A program made the translations under genes and the position numbers. Shown here piece by piece: positions 28,214-37,036 of a stretch of DNA of 64,000 nucleotides. The notes beneath the pieces were generated by a model. It had not been told where the DNA came from. It ran no database searches and was given only the letters and a program-made list of their open reading frames with translations. Origin of the DNA: Planctomycetota bacterium (GTDB lineage: Bacteria; Planctomycetota; Phycisphaerae; Phycisphaerales; UBA5793); contig JABFGK010000001.1 in NCBI GenBank assembly GCA_013112555.1, forward strand, positions 682,001 to 746,000. The letters are read 5' to 3'. Positions within the stretch are counted from its first letter, which is position 1; every line of letters starts with the position of its first letter.

Positions 28214-30556
28214 ATGGGTACACACCGTTGGACCACACCGAGTATCTCGGGCTCATCCCACGCCAGGCGAATGCTGGTGGCAGCCTCCGCTTTCGCATTG
28301 ACGGCCGGGACCTGTTTCGGCTCCGAACGGGGCAAGATCATCGAATATCAGGAGGTCATGGGTCAGACCGAGTTCTCCGGTCGGCTGATTGTTCGCCCGG
28401 TTCAGGCCGACGCGTGGCAGGATACGGGCTTGACGAACCGAGAGATTGCTGCTCGTGATACGATGGCCCGGACGATTGTCGAGCAGTACGGCCTGTGTGA
28501 CTACGTCCTGCAGACTGACGAGTACATCATCTTTGTGCCTCGTGACAAGACTGAAAACGACGTCTCGGCGTCGCTGATGGAGACCGGCCTGTTTCAGTAT
28601 GCCGAGCCGGACTGGATCATCTATCCGCTGGACTGCCCGAACGACTCTCGTTTCGGGAATCAGTGGCACCATGACTCGAACCGCATGCAGTCGTGCGACG
28701 GCTGGACGCTGCACACCGGCAACCCGTCGGTCAGTGTCGGTATCTGCGATACCGGGATCCGAACGACCCACGAGGACTTCCAACAGCATCGCCTTGAAGG
28801 CTATAACGCAGTGGATCGCCAGTGGGAATCACAGGGCGGCAACATCGGGGCCGTCCACCCGCATGGGACCAATACCACCGGCTGTGCTGCGGCCAACGGC
28901 AACAACGGCGTTGGTGTCGCCGGCGTCGGCTGGGATCTGAGCCACCGAATGCTCCGCGTGAGCAACAGCAGTGGCGGCGGCGCGTACATGTCCACACTCC
29001 AACATGCCGCGCGCACGGCAGTCGAGAGCGGCGACCGGGTTGCCAGTGTCAGTTATTCCGGTGTGGATACATCATCAAATCTCACGACCGCAACCTATGT
29101 CAAGTCCATTGGCGGGTTGCTCGTCTGGGCAGCCGGCAACGACGGCCGCAACCTGACGTACGGCAACCGCGACAATGACGACATCATCGTCGTCGGCGGG
29201 ACCGATTCGGGTGATTCGCGAGCCTACTTCTCGGCCTATGGCCAGTTTGTCGATCTCGTGGCACCCGGCGTCAGTGTCTATACCACGAATTCGAGCAGCA
29301 ACAGCTCGTACACATCGGTCAATGGCACCAGTTTCTCAACCCCGCTGACGGCCGGTTTGGCTGCCTTGATCTGGTCCTATGACCCCTCGCTGACCCCCGA
29401 CGAGGTCGAAGCCGCGCTCAAGTCCGGCTGTGATGACCTCGGGTCCGGCGGGGTGGACAACACCTACGGCTACGGCCGGATCAACGTCTATGGGTCGCTG
29501 ACCTCGCTCAACCCCGGGAACCAGTCACCGGTGGCGAACCTGGCAGCCTCTCCATTGTCCGGCAATGTTCCGCTGCAGGTCGACTTCGATGCCTCGGGCA
29601 GTTATGACCCGGACGGGACCATCACCGACTACTCATGGGATTACGACGGCGACGGAACCTACGACGAGTCGACCGGCTCAAGCCCCTACGCGCAGTTCAT
29701 CTATACCGTGGCCAACGACTACGTTGCCATGGTCCGCGTGACTGATAACGAGGGAGCCACGGATACCGATACCGTGACCATTTCGGTCACTGAGCCGGGC
29801 AACGAGCCCCCGGTGGCGAATCTGTCAGCCACTCCATTGTCAGGCGATGCCCCGCTGTTGGTCGACTTCAACGCCTCGTCGAGTTATGACCCGGATGGGA
29901 CGATCGTCGACTTCTCCTGGGATTACGACGGCGACGGCGTGTACGACGAATCGACTGGCGCAAGCCCGTATGCCCAGGTTGAGTACACCGTGCCGAATGA
30001 TTATGTTGCCATGGTGCGCGTGACTGATGACCAGGGTGATACGGATACCGACACCGTGACCATTTCCGTGACGGATCCCGGCGGCGGCGGCGATCCGGAG
30101 TCTCTGGCGTTTGACGGCTTTGAGTCGCGGAGCTTCTCCGGCGGCACGGGCAACTGGGTCGGCTCCTGGTTCGGCGGCGGGGATGTTCGGCTCCGCTGGA
30201 AGCGTGAAAGCCCGCACACCGGCGACGGGCATGTTCGCATGCGTGGCAACAGCGGCTACATGGAGCGCGTGGTCGATCTGGCCGGCGCGACTGACGCCCG
30301 ACTCACCTTCTGGGCGAAGGTCCGCTCCTGGGAGTCATCTGACCGGGCGTATGTCTGGGTCAGTGAAGACGGCGTGAATTACTCGCTCGTGTACACGTTC
30401 ACGAACTCCGTCTCGGACAACCAGTATCACTACTACGATCTCGATCTGAGCGGCTACAACATGACATCCGATTTCTCGGTTGTCTTTGAAGCCGGCATGA
30501 ATAGCAAGAAGGACTACTGGTACCTTGATGACATCGACATCATCGGCGTGCCGTAA
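28214..30556 (+). CDS. Secreted subtilisin-like serine protease (S8) with two PKD domains
   Basis: Predicted exported endopeptidase of about 780 residues. A signal peptide (RRMLVAASAFALTAGTCFGS) leads a propeptide and the S8 catalytic domain with Asp179 (GICDTGIRTTHED), His217 (HPHGTNTTG), oxyanion Asn309 (AAGNDGRN) and Ser373 (NGTSFSTPLTAG). Two tandem PKD repeats follow at about 438-526 and 532-620, each with FSWDYDGDG-like or YSWDYDGDG motifs and calcium-type Asp clusters, then a 150-residue beta-rich C-terminal domain (VRLRWKRESPHTGDGHVRM) suited to binding carbohydrate or surfaces. The start at 28214 follows SD AGGAG with 9-base spacing; an ATG at 28196 is less likely. A terminator follows. 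Confidence 0.95.
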   Translation: MGTHRWTTPSISGSSHARRMLVAASAFALTAGTCFGSERGKIIEYQEVMGQTEFSGRLIVRPVQADAWQDTGLTNREIAARDTMARTIVEQYGLCDYVLQTDEYIIFVPRDKTENDVSASLMETGLFQYAEPDWIIYPLDCPNDSRFGNQWHHDSNRMQSCDGWTLHTGNPSVSVGICDTGIRTTHEDFQQHRLEGYNAVDRQWESQGGNIGAVHPHGTNTTGCAAANGNNGVGVAGVGWDLSHRMLRVSNSSGGGAYMSTLQHAARTAVESGDRVASVSYSGVDTSSNLTTATYVKSIGGLLVWAAGNDGRNLTYGNRDNDDIIVVGGTDSGDSRAYFSAYGQFVDLVAPGVSVYTTNSSSNSSYTSVNGTSFSTPLTAGLAALIWSYDPSLTPDEVEAALKSGCDDLGSGGVDNTYGYGRINVYGSLTSLNPGNQSPVANLAASPLSGNVPLQVDFDASGSYDPDGTITDYSWDYDGDGTYDESTGSSPYAQFIYTVANDYVAMVRVTDNEGATDTDTVTISVTEPGNEPPVANLSATPLSGDAPLLVDFNASSSYDPDGTIVDFSWDYDGDGVYDESTGASPYAQVEYTVPNDYVAMVRVTDDQGDTDTDTVTISVTDPGGGGDPESLAFDGFESRSFSGGTGNWVGSWFGGGDVRLRWKRESPHTGDGHVRMRGNSGYMERVVDLAGATDARLTFWAKVRSWESSDRAYVWVSEDGVNYSLVYTFTNSVSDNQYHYYDLDLSGYNMTSDFSVVFEAGMNSKKDYWYLDDIDIIGVP

Positions 30557-30892
30557 TCCGCATGCAGCACGATGAGACGATGCCGGTTTCCGGTTTGGAC
30601 TCGCAGGCATCTCAATGACCGTTCGACCCTGTCGGCATAATCCTGGCCGGCAGGGTCTTTTCGTTTTTGGCCATGCAATGGGAATACCGGTACGCCCGGC
30701 CCTGGCAGCCACAATCGGATCCGGCAGGGCAGGAAGGGTGCAACCGGCCGGTTGAATGGGTGTACGGGTTGAAGGCTCTGTGTGTGACCGAGTCGAAGGT
30801 CGTGAGTCGGCGGCTCGGTGCCCTTTAGTGCGCTTATCATTCCACCCCGCGGTGTTCCGTATTGGATCTGTCTTCGAATGGGAGTTCTGGCT
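30557..30892. other. Intergenic region between subtilase and M28 peptidase
   Basis: A 336-base non-coding stretch. It carries the subtilase terminator at its start and an SD-like GGGAG at 30880-30884 before the M28 peptidase ATG. No clear promoter hexamers or other genes are seen. Confidence 0.4.
30626..30668 (+). terminator. Rho-independent terminator after the subtilase
   Basis: Stem ACCCTGTCGG with CCGGCAGGGT (one G-T wobble), 11-base loop, followed by CTTTTCGTTTTT. It lies 70 bases after the subtilase stop. Confidence 0.85.
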
Positions 30893-32771
30893 ATGTCGAG
30901 ATACGGCGTCGTTTTCCTGTCGGCAATCATGTGTGTGTGTTCGCTTGGGTTGGCCCAGGGGGACCCGGATGTGATCAACAAGGTCATTGAGGAAGGGAAG
31001 GGCAACTCCCAGGTCTGGGATCATCTGACGTACTTATCAGAGGAGATCGGGCCGCGACTGACCGGATCAACGGCGTTGGATCGGGCTCATGCCTGGACGC
31101 GGGATCGCTTTCGCTCATACGGGTTGAACGCCCATCTGCAGAAGTGGGGTGAGATTCCCGTTCGTTTTGATCGGGGACCGAGCACGGCCCGGATGTTGGA
31201 GCCGATCGAGCGCGACTTCGAGTTGACGGCCCGAGCCTGGTCGGCCGGGACCGACGGCCCGGTGGTCGGCACGGTCGTCAAAGAGCCACAGACGCTCGAG
31301 GAACTGGAGGCGGTCCGTGACCAGTTGCCCGGTGCCTGGGTTCTGGGTAAGCAGCAGCCTCGACGACGATGGGCGCGGTCGGAATCGGGAGCAGGAAACC
31401 GATGAGCAGCGCGAGGCCCGGGAGGCGCGTGAGCAACTCCGCGAGCAGATCCAGCAGACCCTGAAAGAGGCTGGGATTGCAGGCCGGATCGTCGCTTCAC
31501 GAAATGACATTGTGCTGACAGGCGGGCAATCCGGGTGGCGCGACCTGACCATGGATACCTTGCCGACTGATGTAACCGTTACAGTTCGGCGGATTGACTA
31601 TGACGTCATGAACAGCCGTCTGTCAGACGGTGAGGATGTGACGGTCGAAGTCAATCTCGAACACAACTTCGCTGAGGGCCCGATCCCGCTGTACAACACG
31701 ATCGCCGAGATTCCCGGAACGGAACTGCCGGACGAAGTCGTGATCGTGTCCGGGCATCTGGATACGTGGGATGGACCGGGCACCCAGGGCACCCAGGACA
31801 ACGGGACCGGGTGTTCCACGGCGATGGAAGCGGCACGCTTGCTGATGGCGGCCGGTGCGAAGCCGAAGCGGACCATCAAGTTCATTCTCTGGTCCGCTGA
31901 AGAGCAGGGGCTGCTTGGCTCTCAGGCATATGTTGACGGCCTGAGCGATGCAGAGAAGGCCAATATCTCAGCGGCATTCATCGAAGACGGCGGCACGAAC
32001 TACAGCGGCGGTGTGAGTTGCATCGCGAGTATGGAATCGATGCTGGCGGAGGCGATCGCCCCGGTCCAGGAAGCATTCCCCGACTTGCCCATGAGCCTGA
32101 ATGTGCGCGAGCGCATGTCACGGTTCGGCGGCAGTGATCATGCCCCGTTCGTGCGGGCGGGCATCCCCGGTTTCTTCTTCATGGAAACTGGGAGCGGTGG
32201 TGCCGAAGGGGCCGACTACGGGTTCATTCATCACACCCAGCACGACATCATGCGCTATGCCGTCCCGGAGTACCTGGTGCAGTCAGCAGTTTGCTCGGCA
32301 GTGCTGGCCTACAACCTCGCGTGCGCCGACACCTTGCTGCCGCGTGAGTTGCCCGAGGAGGAGGAGGAAGAGGAAGCGGCACCGGCCGAGCCTGAGGTGG
32401 CCTGGGTGCCGATCAAGGGCGGCCCGGTCGCCGGCAACTGGGTTGGCCATGTGGTTCGTCAGGAAAACATGTCGGACACATCGTTTACCATGATCTTTGA
32501 AATGGGAGAGAACGGGCAGGTGCACGGTACGGTGACCTCGGATTACATCGGGACTCGCCCCATCAGCAAGGGGCACTACAACGCCGATACCGCCGAGTTC
32601 CATTTTGAGATTGCGACTGAGGGCGGCGCCATCGTGTATGACGCGAAGGTGAACGGCCAGACGATGGCCGGCAAACTGGGGATGCAGGATGCATTCTCGT
32701 TTGAGTTCGAGGCCAAGCACGCCATTGAAGCAATGACCGGGGCCGCGGCAGGTCCTGCAGGCGGAGGATAA
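30893..32771 (+). CDS. M28 family metallopeptidase, apparent frameshift
   Basis: Secreted dizinc aminopeptidase of about 625 residues once one base is removed. Signal peptide MSRYGVVFLSAIMCVCSLGLAQG; pro-region and PA-like insert; the metal-binding core has VIVSGHLDTWDGPGTQG (His and Asp ligands), NGTGCSTAMEAARLL, ILWSAEEQGLLGSQAYV and SDHAPFVRAGIPGFFFME. A Glu-rich linker (EEEEEEE) leads a 125-residue C-terminal domain. The reading frame breaks near 31347-31358: upstream LPGAWVLG is in one frame and SSLDDDGRGRNREQ downstream in another, reconciled by removing one base. A terminator follows at 32801. Confidence 0.88.
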
Positions 32772-32800
32772 TTCGAATCAAGCGATTGAAGTGAACTGAG

Positions 32801-32844
32801 AAGCCCCGTGGTCTGTCCAGCGTGACGCACCCGGGGCTTTTTTT
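32801..32844 (+). terminator. Rho-independent terminator after the M28 peptidase
   Basis: Stem AAGCCCCG with CGGGGCTT, a 23-base loop, followed by a run of T at 32838-32844. The stem is 8 bases; it also faces the end of the converging gene at 32876. Confidence 0.75.
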
Positions 32845-32875
32845 CAGGCGGGATGCCATGATGAGACGGTTTGAA

Positions 32876-34303
32876 TCAGAACAGGGGGACGGCCACACAA
32901 CGAGGCCCGCCGGTCTGCTCCGGCGTCATCAGCAGATGACATCGAATGTGGCTGTCGGCGAGCAGGTGTCGGCGGCGGCCGAGTTTCGTCATCAATAGAT
33001 GACGAACGACCTTCGGCTCGGTCTGTGACAGCCGGGTGTCGAGCAGGCCCAGCAGCGTTGCATGATCGCGTGCCCAGTCACCGGCTACCAGGAGTCGTTC
33101 GATGGCCGGGCTGTCGTCATGGGCTGAATCGAGCGTCAGGACATGGATCAGGCCGGTCTGATCGACGGCGAACTCGATCCCGGTGGCATACGGGCAGGTC
33201 ACGGGGAGCGGCTGCAGGCCGGCGATCAGCGTACACAGCGGTTCCCTCTTTGTTGATCGTCGCAGCGAGGGAGCATTCTCGACCACGATGCGCCCGTGCT
33301 GCGGCGTGCTCGGCGGGTGGCCATTTGCTTTGGGCGGGACCGGTGGCGGATGGGAGTGGCCATTCGTATTGAGCCGCGTCGACAGTGAATCAGGCCGAAC
33401 GGTCACTTCCAACGGCTCCATTCGCGCAAGATCGGTCGTGAGCCACGTGGTGAAGTCGCCGTGCATCTCGAAGCGAGAGAGCGAGCGAATGCGGGTCGAT
33501 CGGATCGCTTCAATAGTCCCGACGAGTTCGACATTCTGATCGAGGAATGCGGAAACCGTATTGCTGAGGCGCTGGATTGCCTCTTCAGCACGGCTCTGAT
33601 TGCAGCCGGCTGTCAGAAGCGCCAACTGCGGGAGCCGGGTCTCGGTGCCGGCAAGCATTGCCATTCGTTTCAGGAGTCGGTAGGCTGCAACGATGGCCGC
33701 CTGGTCGGCGCCGGTCAGAAGGATGATGCGACGAATGTTGAGTGTGGGGCTCAGTGCGATCACATCATCTGGGCCGGCCAACTGGACGAGCCACCGATCG
33801 GTTTCCGGTCGGAGCGTTTCGACGGACTGTCGGAGCGTTCGCAATCCTGCTGCGGCACCGTCGCCGTTGTTGTCAATCCCCAGGTCGGGTGCCGGCTGGT
33901 CCGTCCGAAGGGGGGTACACAGGTCGAGACGGGCCACACGCTCGTTTTCAGCACTCATGAATGCGAGTCGGCGTTTGTCGGAGGTCGTGTGATCGGTCAG
34001 GTATTGGACGGCCGTCGCCACCCAGGCGCCGGCCAGGACCGGGAGGTGCCCGATCAACAGGACATCGAATGAGAGGCCGGCTGCACCATCTGAGTGCTGA
34101 GAAGCGTTCAGGTGGGCAGCGGCGGGCGTGGCTGCGATGTGGGCATCCCACCGGTGCTGCGTGTGGGCGTCCGGTGGCGATGCGTCGAGCCCCCTGTCAC
34201 CCACAGACTGCGATGCAGGAGTCACATGGTGGTCCTGATTGAGGAACTGGTCGGCAAGACTGTCGATGGCGTCCTGGAGGGAGTTGCTCTTGTTGTCATC
34301 CAT
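32876..34303 (-). CDS. Partner protein of the ParA-CBM48 ATPase, unknown function
   Basis: Predicted 475-residue protein, no signal peptide or membrane helix. The centre (LSPTLNIRRIILLTGADQAAIVAAYRLLKRM, GCNQSRAEEAIQRLS) resembles the second half of a MinD/FlhG-like fold but has no Walker A motif, so it could be a degenerate ATPase. An Asn/Gly/His/Pro-rich linker (NTNGHSHPPPVPPKANGHPP) is shared in style with the ParA-like gene upstream, which ends 25 bases before its ATG. It probably acts with that protein. Not recognised otherwise. Confidence 0.75.
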   Translation of the reverse strand: MDDNKSNSLQDAIDSLADQFLNQDHHVTPASQSVGDRGLDASPPDAHTQHRWDAHIAATPAAAHLNASQHSDGAAGLSFDVLLIGHLPVLAGAWVATAVQYLTDHTTSDKRRLAFMSAENERVARLDLCTPLRTDQPAPDLGIDNNGDGAAAGLRTLRQSVETLRPETDRWLVQLAGPDDVIALSPTLNIRRIILLTGADQAAIVAAYRLLKRMAMLAGTETRLPQLALLTAGCNQSRAEEAIQRLSNTVSAFLDQNVELVGTIEAIRSTRIRSLSRFEMHGDFTTWLTTDLARMEPLEVTVRPDSLSTRLNTNGHSHPPPVPPKANGHPPSTPQHGRIVVENAPSLRRSTKREPLCTLIAGLQPLPVTCPYATGIEFAVDQTGLIHVLTLDSAHDDSPAIERLLVAGDWARDHATLLGLLDTRLSQTEPKVVRHLLMTKLGRRRHLLADSHIRCHLLMTPEQTGGPRCVAVPLF

Positions 34304-34328
34304 ATAGGCGCTTCACTCTCCGGTGCGA

Positions 34329-35924
34329 TCAGGCAGGCTGCATGGAACTCCTGGCGGATGATCTGGCCGATCGGGTCGTGTGGACGACGGGATACTCGAC
34401 CTCAATCACGCTGTTGAGGCTGCCGTACTCATTCGGCTCCGACATCGGGTTCTGTCGGTCGGTCTGCCATTCGTGATCGATGACATAGCGGTAGGCGTGC
34501 CGTCCCGGTGTCAGTTTCAGGCACGCCTCAAAGACACCGAGTTGCGTGTTGTATTTCATCGGCGTTGCGTCCGGGGACCAGTTATTGAAGTCACCGGCGA
34601 TGTAGGCACGCTGCTCGGGGTTGTTGGCAGGGCAGACGAACAGCACGCCCTGACGTGTGATTCGGACGCCGAGAATGGCCTTGGGCGGCTTCAACTCGCG
34701 GATGGCCGGGCCGTGCTTGCGCGATCGCTCGGACAGGGCATTGAGAATGTCCTCATCGCGTGCGAGTCGTCGCTGCCTCGACTCCTGTGTATGCAGCAGC
34801 GTGCGAACACGTGCGGCCAGTTCTGCAGCGCGTTGTCCCGGGATGTGGACCGTTTCCCCGTTCTTGCCTGCTGCCGATGGGGGGGCGGTTACGCGATTGT
34901 CGTGGGTCCGAGGAGTACTCCGGCACGTGCCGAACACATTCAGGCTCACGGCCCCGGCACTGACCACTTCGGTCGGCGTTGGGTGATCATGCGCTGCCTT
35001 GGCTACTGTGTGCCTGACTGGATGACCGTTTGCCGGGGTGGGCGCAGCGTGCTGACCGTTGCCATTGGGAGCCGCCGGCGTCTCGGTCGGCGTCTCATGG
35101 GTGACGGTCATCGGCGGCCGGGTCTCGTGCTGCGTGGAATCGCCGGGCCGGGTGCACCAGTCGAGGAGTTGGGTACAGAGCCTCGTGTAATCGGAGCAGC
35201 CGCGCGAGCGAGGCGCGTATTCAACGACCGGCTGGCCAAACGAGGATGATTCCCGCAGACGCGTGCAATAGCGGATATTCGTCTCGAACAACTGGGCCGC
35301 AAAGCGCTTCCTCAGTTCGGTCACGATCTCGCGCGACAGGCGCAGGCGCGGATCGTACATCGTGGCCACGAGTCTGTAGGGAAGGTCCTTTTCAAGCCGC
35401 CGGCTCACTGCTTCGATGGTGCGCGCCTGTTTCTCGGCTCCCTGCAGCGAGAAGTAACTCGTCTCGACTGGAATCAGGATGTGTGTCGCTGCCTGGATGG
35501 CATTGAATGTGAGCAGACTGATGCTCGGCGGGCAGTCGATGAAGGCAATGTCGTAGTGATCACGGACCGCATCGAGCGGGGCTGACAGGCGTCGATCGCG
35601 ATCGGGAAGGCGCATCGCCAAGCCACCGGGCGCTTCGTAGGCCGCCAGTTTGACGGAACTCGGCCAGAGGTCCAGCGACGTCCCGACATTCCACGTCACA
35701 TCATGGATGCAGTTGGTTGTCGGGTGATCCTCGATCAGCAGATTGAGAACCGTGTGTTCGAGTCTCGCTTCCGGCACGGCGAGACCGAGGCTGCAATGTG
35801 CCTGGGGGTCCATGTCAACCAGGAGGCATCGTTGCCCCTGAGCCGCAGCAATGGCAGCCAGGTTGATCGCCGATGTGGTCTTCCCGCACCCACCTTTTTG
35901 ATTGATAATGGCCACGATGTACAC
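34329..35924 (-). CDS. ParA-type ATPase fused to a CBM48-like glycogen-binding domain
   Basis: Predicted 531-residue protein. Residues 1-255 form a ParA/Soj ATPase: deviant Walker A KGGCGKTT (10-17), Walker B-type FIDCPPSISLLT, LLVDMDPQAHCSLGL. A Pro/Asn/Gly-rich linker (256-340) and a short basic helical stretch lead to a C-terminal AMPK-type/CBM48 domain (419-509): RQGVLFVCPANNPEQ, AYIAGDFNNWSPDATPM, RHAYRYVIDHEW, where the FNNWS region matches carbohydrate-binding motifs. ParA proteins position cargo on the nucleoid or membrane; such fusions are unusual. Start GTG at 35924 with SD AGGTGG seven bases upstream. Followed by an apparent partner gene. Confidence 0.9.
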   Translation of the reverse strand: MYIVAIINQKGGCGKTTSAINLAAIAAAQGQRCLLVDMDPQAHCSLGLAVPEARLEHTVLNLLIEDHPTTNCIHDVTWNVGTSLDLWPSSVKLAAYEAPGGLAMRLPDRDRRLSAPLDAVRDHYDIAFIDCPPSISLLTFNAIQAATHILIPVETSYFSLQGAEKQARTIEAVSRRLEKDLPYRLVATMYDPRLRLSREIVTELRKRFAAQLFETNIRYCTRLRESSSFGQPVVEYAPRSRGCSDYTRLCTQLLDWCTRPGDSTQHETRPPMTVTHETPTETPAAPNGNGQHAAPTPANGHPVRHTVAKAAHDHPTPTEVVSAGAVSLNVFGTCRSTPRTHDNRVTAPPSAAGKNGETVHIPGQRAAELAARVRTLLHTQESRQRRLARDEDILNALSERSRKHGPAIRELKPPKAILGVRITRQGVLFVCPANNPEQRAYIAGDFNNWSPDATPMKYNTQLGVFEACLKLTPGRHAYRYVIDHEWQTDRQNPMSEPNEYGSLNSVIEVEYPVVHTTRSARSSARSSMQPA

Positions 35925-36208
35925 GGTGTCACCACCTCATCATCATCTTCGCACGACGGTTGGTTGATCGTCGTATGGGCAGTTTTTTCTATGTCCCACA
36001 ACATGGCATCATCTCTCTCCAGACCTGTTTAGTGTTATCGGAGGTTCGGGTCTGTGATCATGAACGCGAAGGGCATCAGATTATCGGGCGATGACAGAAG
36101 TGGGGCCGCCGCCTGCCCTGCCGTGTGACGAGGTGACATGCCATATGGCTGTGCCGGGGGGCGTGAAGTGTCTGACGGATGTGGCGGCTGGGGCAAAAAT
36201 GAAAAAAG

Positions 36209-36282
36209 CGACCCCAACGGGATTCGAACCCGTGTTTCCAGGATGAAAACCTGGCGTCCTGACCTGACTAGACGATGGGGTC
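36209..36282 (-). tRNA. tRNA-Glu (TTC)
   Basis: Minus-strand cloverleaf: acceptor stem GACCCCA paired with TGGGGTC, anticodon stem CCAGG/CCTGG with loop TTTTCAT (anticodon TTC), and T-arm with GGTTCGAATCC. Discriminator G; no encoded CCA. A T run follows immediately downstream on the minus strand (CTTTTTTC), a likely terminator. Confidence 0.97.
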
Positions 36283-36444
36283 ACTTATGGGTCGATACGG
36301 TGATCGACTGAGAAACCGAGGTTTCCCTGCAGGACGCGGCCGATTGTAGGCATTGCTCCCGCGGCGGCAACCTTTTGGGGCCCGCTGTTCGTGGACTTCA
36401 TGGGATGGCAAAACCTGGGCAGGGATCAGGCCGATGTCACACAT

Positions 36445-36951
36445 ATGGAAAAGACGACACAGGATGGCAGTGTGACGGCTTTCAGGCGGGCGGTGATCGC
36501 AGCCGCCTTGATCCTCGGGTTCATGTTCACCGCCAGCGTGATTTCGCCACAACGCGGCAAGGCCGACCCGGAGGGTACTCCGGTGGCATCCCCGCACGCC
36601 CTGCTTCAGGATGGCACGTTCGGCTTTGATATCGTCAACGACGATGACAGCCCGGCCGTGACGGCTGATCGGGCGTCCGTACTCGGTGAGTTGGTCAGCC
36701 ATGAGTATCGGATTCAGATCCATGCCGGCTATCCCGAACCGACGTACACCATCATGCGCCTTGATGGATCGCTGCTGGCCCACACGATCAGCCGGGAAGA
36801 GGCACTGCTGCGATTCCCGGGCTTGCCGGCTGCAGTGTTTGCCTTCGGCCCACATGATGAGGCCGGCGAGGTGACGGTTGAGGAAGCCGGGCATGCCGGG
36901 GTGATCGGTTCGGATTCGATGGACGGGCCGGCCGATCCGATGGATCGCTGA
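36445..36951 (+). CDS. Single-pass exported/membrane protein of unknown function
   Basis: Predicted 168-residue protein with an N-terminal hydrophobic segment (AVIAAALILGFMFTASVI) preceded by basic residues, then a mostly acidic soluble domain with repeated His and Glu residues (LLQDGTFGFDIVNDDDSPAV, HEYRIQIHAGYPEPTYTIM). It is probably membrane-anchored on the periplasmic side. No family recognised. The start at 36445 is the first ATG before the hydrophobic segment and lacks an SD; an upstream in-frame ATG at 36391 has a less plausible leader. A hairpin terminator follows. Confidence 0.65.
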   Translation: MEKTTQDGSVTAFRRAVIAAALILGFMFTASVISPQRGKADPEGTPVASPHALLQDGTFGFDIVNDDDSPAVTADRASVLGELVSHEYRIQIHAGYPEPTYTIMRLDGSLLAHTISREEALLRFPGLPAAVFAFGPHDEAGEVTVEEAGHAGVIGSDSMDGPADPMDR

Positions 36952-36986
36952 GCGAACTATTTGCACATGTTGAATGTCAAGAGGTA

Positions 36987-37028
36987 CCCCGCGATGTGTT
37001 CGGAGCGACACATCACGGGGCTTTTTTT
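36987..37028 (+). terminator. Hairpin terminator, member of a repeated hairpin family
   Basis: Stem CCCCGCGATGTGT with ACACATCACGGGG (one mismatch), loop TCGGAGCG, followed by CTTTTTTTG. The core CCCCGCGAT...ATCACGGGG also occurs at 41997 and 54448. Confidence 0.85.
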
Positions 37029-37036
37029 GCTGTTGA

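Noticed and set aside
34380..35249. 289-codon plus frame opposite the ParA-CBM48 gene
   Set aside because: Complement shadow of a gene with clear motifs.
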